Assembly: GCA_029884275.1 (NCBI GenBank)
Contig: JAOUIC010000097.1
Location: 1 to 6,743, forward strand
Direction: 5' to 3'
Length of the DNA: 6,743 nucleotides
Source: Gemmatimonadota bacterium
GTDB taxonomy: Bacteria > Gemmatimonadota > Gemmatimonadetes > Gemmatimonadales > GWC2-71-9
Each line of letters starts with the position of its first letter. The first letter of the stretch is position 1. The translations under genes were made by a program, and so were the position numbers. The notes below the pieces were generated by a model, which was not told the DNA's origin, made no database searches, and worked only from the letters and a program-made list of their open reading frames with translations. Below, piece after piece: positions 6,133 through 6,743 of the stretch.

Positions 6133-6138
6133 CCCCTC

Positions 6139-6743
6139 ATGTCCTCGCACCATTCCGAGCCTGTCCTCGACCGCCGCGGCTTCGTGCGGCTGACTGCTTC
6201 CACCGGCCTGCTCGGCGCCGCCGGTCTCTCGATGCTCACCAGCTGCTCTGACCACACCATGACGGGGATGGATCACGCCCCGATGGGGGGCGCAAAGCCG
6301 GGTGGCACCCCGACCAGGAATCCGTTGCGCATCCCGCCCACCGTCAACGTCGGGCCCTCGGAACTCACCCTCACCGCCGCGCCGGGCAGCGCGGATCTCG
6401 GTGGGGGACGGATTTCGACCGCACTCGAGTACAACGGCGAGTTTCCCGGCCCCACTATCCGGGCCTCCAGTGGCGATCGGGCTACTATCTCGCTGGTGAA
6501 TGGGCTCTCGGAGGAGACGATTACGCACTGGCATGGCATGCTCGTGGACGACGTCAACGACGGGCATCCCCGCTTCGCGATCGGTCCGGGCGGAACGTAC
6601 CGGTACGCCTTCACCGTCAACCAGCGGGCCGCCCTCAACTGGTATCACCCTCATCCCCACATGCTGACCGGCAAGCAGGTGGCACTCGGCCTGGCCGGCG
6701 CCTTCATCGTGAACGACGCCGAGGAAGCCAGCCTGGGGCTCCA
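6139..6743 (+). CDS. Multicopper oxidase, Tat-exported probable lipoprotein (3' end outside window)
   Basis: The visible 201 residues are the N-terminal cupredoxin domain of a CueO/bilirubin-oxidase/laccase-type multicopper oxidase, which oxidises phenols or metal ions (Cu(I), Mn(II)) while reducing O2 to water. Two of the four copper motifs are present: HWHG with His130 and His132, and WYHPHPH with His170 and His172, which bind the T2/T3 copper centre. The later T1-copper motifs lie beyond the window. The N-terminus has a twin-arginine signal (DRRGFVRL, Arg12-Arg13), a hydrophobic stretch (about 18-33) and a lipobox LTSC with Cys36, so the protein is probably exported folded and lipid-anchored. 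After the Cys, residues 39-49 carry His and Met at short spacing, which could bind copper. The ATG is supported by GGAGG six bases upstream. It follows the tRNA terminator and is probably transcribed separately; no promoter is clear. The substrate cannot be decided from this part. Confidence 0.92.
   Translation, partial: MSSHHSEPVLDRRGFVRLTASTGLLGAAGLSMLTSCSDHTMTGMDHAPMGGAKPGGTPTRNPLRIPPTVNVGPSELTLTAAPGSADLGGGRISTALEYNGEFPGPTIRASSGDRATISLVNGLSEETITHWHGMLVDDVNDGHPRFAIGPGGTYRYAFTVNQRAALNWYHPHPHMLTGKQVALGLAGAFIVNDAEEASLGL

Noticed and set aside
5388..6138. CRISPR array or attachment site in the repeat-rich tRNA region
   Set aside because: The repeats are hairpins and tRNA T-arms without regular spacing or unique spacers, and no integrase gene or duplicated tRNA 3' end is present.
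6067..6660. A 197-residue frame on the - strand opposite the oxidase gene
   Set aside because: The + strand carries the copper-site motifs, Tat signal and Shine-Dalgarno sequence; the antisense frame has no support.

Overview
The window is a GC-rich bacterial chromosome segment, dense with short gaps, and every gene in it reads on the + strand. The gene content fits a Gram-negative, aerobic, soil- or water-type bacterium: an AceK end, two probable lipoproteins, an ABC-F ATPase and a Tat-exported multicopper oxidase. The high GC, the gene mix and tRNA genes without encoded CCA tails would suit Gemmatimonadota or a related phylum. That placement is an inference from general style, not from a marker gene.

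Layout: (1) 1-530 is the 3' end of aceK, the bifunctional isocitrate dehydrogenase kinase/phosphatase. (2) 603-1883 encodes a probable lipoprotein of the phytase-like esterase family. (3) 1919-5387 is a tight three-gene unit: a Uup-like ABC-F ATPase, an EamA/DMT transporter and a short class IV aminotransferase (4-amino-4-deoxychorismate lyase-like). Both junctions are ATGA stop/start overlaps, so the three are probably co-transcribed and translationally coupled. A 10-bp inverted repeat covers the ABC-F start codon. (4) 5388-6003 has no protein gene. It holds five tRNA genes, His(GTG), Trp(CCA), Glu(CTC), Glu(TTC) and Lys(CTT), with hairpins in the spacers, a possible promoter in front and a strong rho-independent terminator behind. 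(5) 6139 to the window end is the 5' part of a multicopper oxidase gene with a Tat signal, a lipobox and a Met/His-rich segment.

How the parts relate: AceK sets the split between the TCA cycle and the glyoxylate bypass, but no glyoxylate enzyme is visible here. Genes of the ABC-F/transporter/aminotransferase unit probably share expression, but no shared pathway is evident. The tRNA cluster is probably one transcript processed into five tRNAs. Nothing here amounts to a clearly new system. The best leads are the hairpin over the ABC-F start, the family of small spacer hairpins, the N-terminally short aminotransferase with an altered cofactor-region motif, and the Met/His-rich leader of the oxidase.
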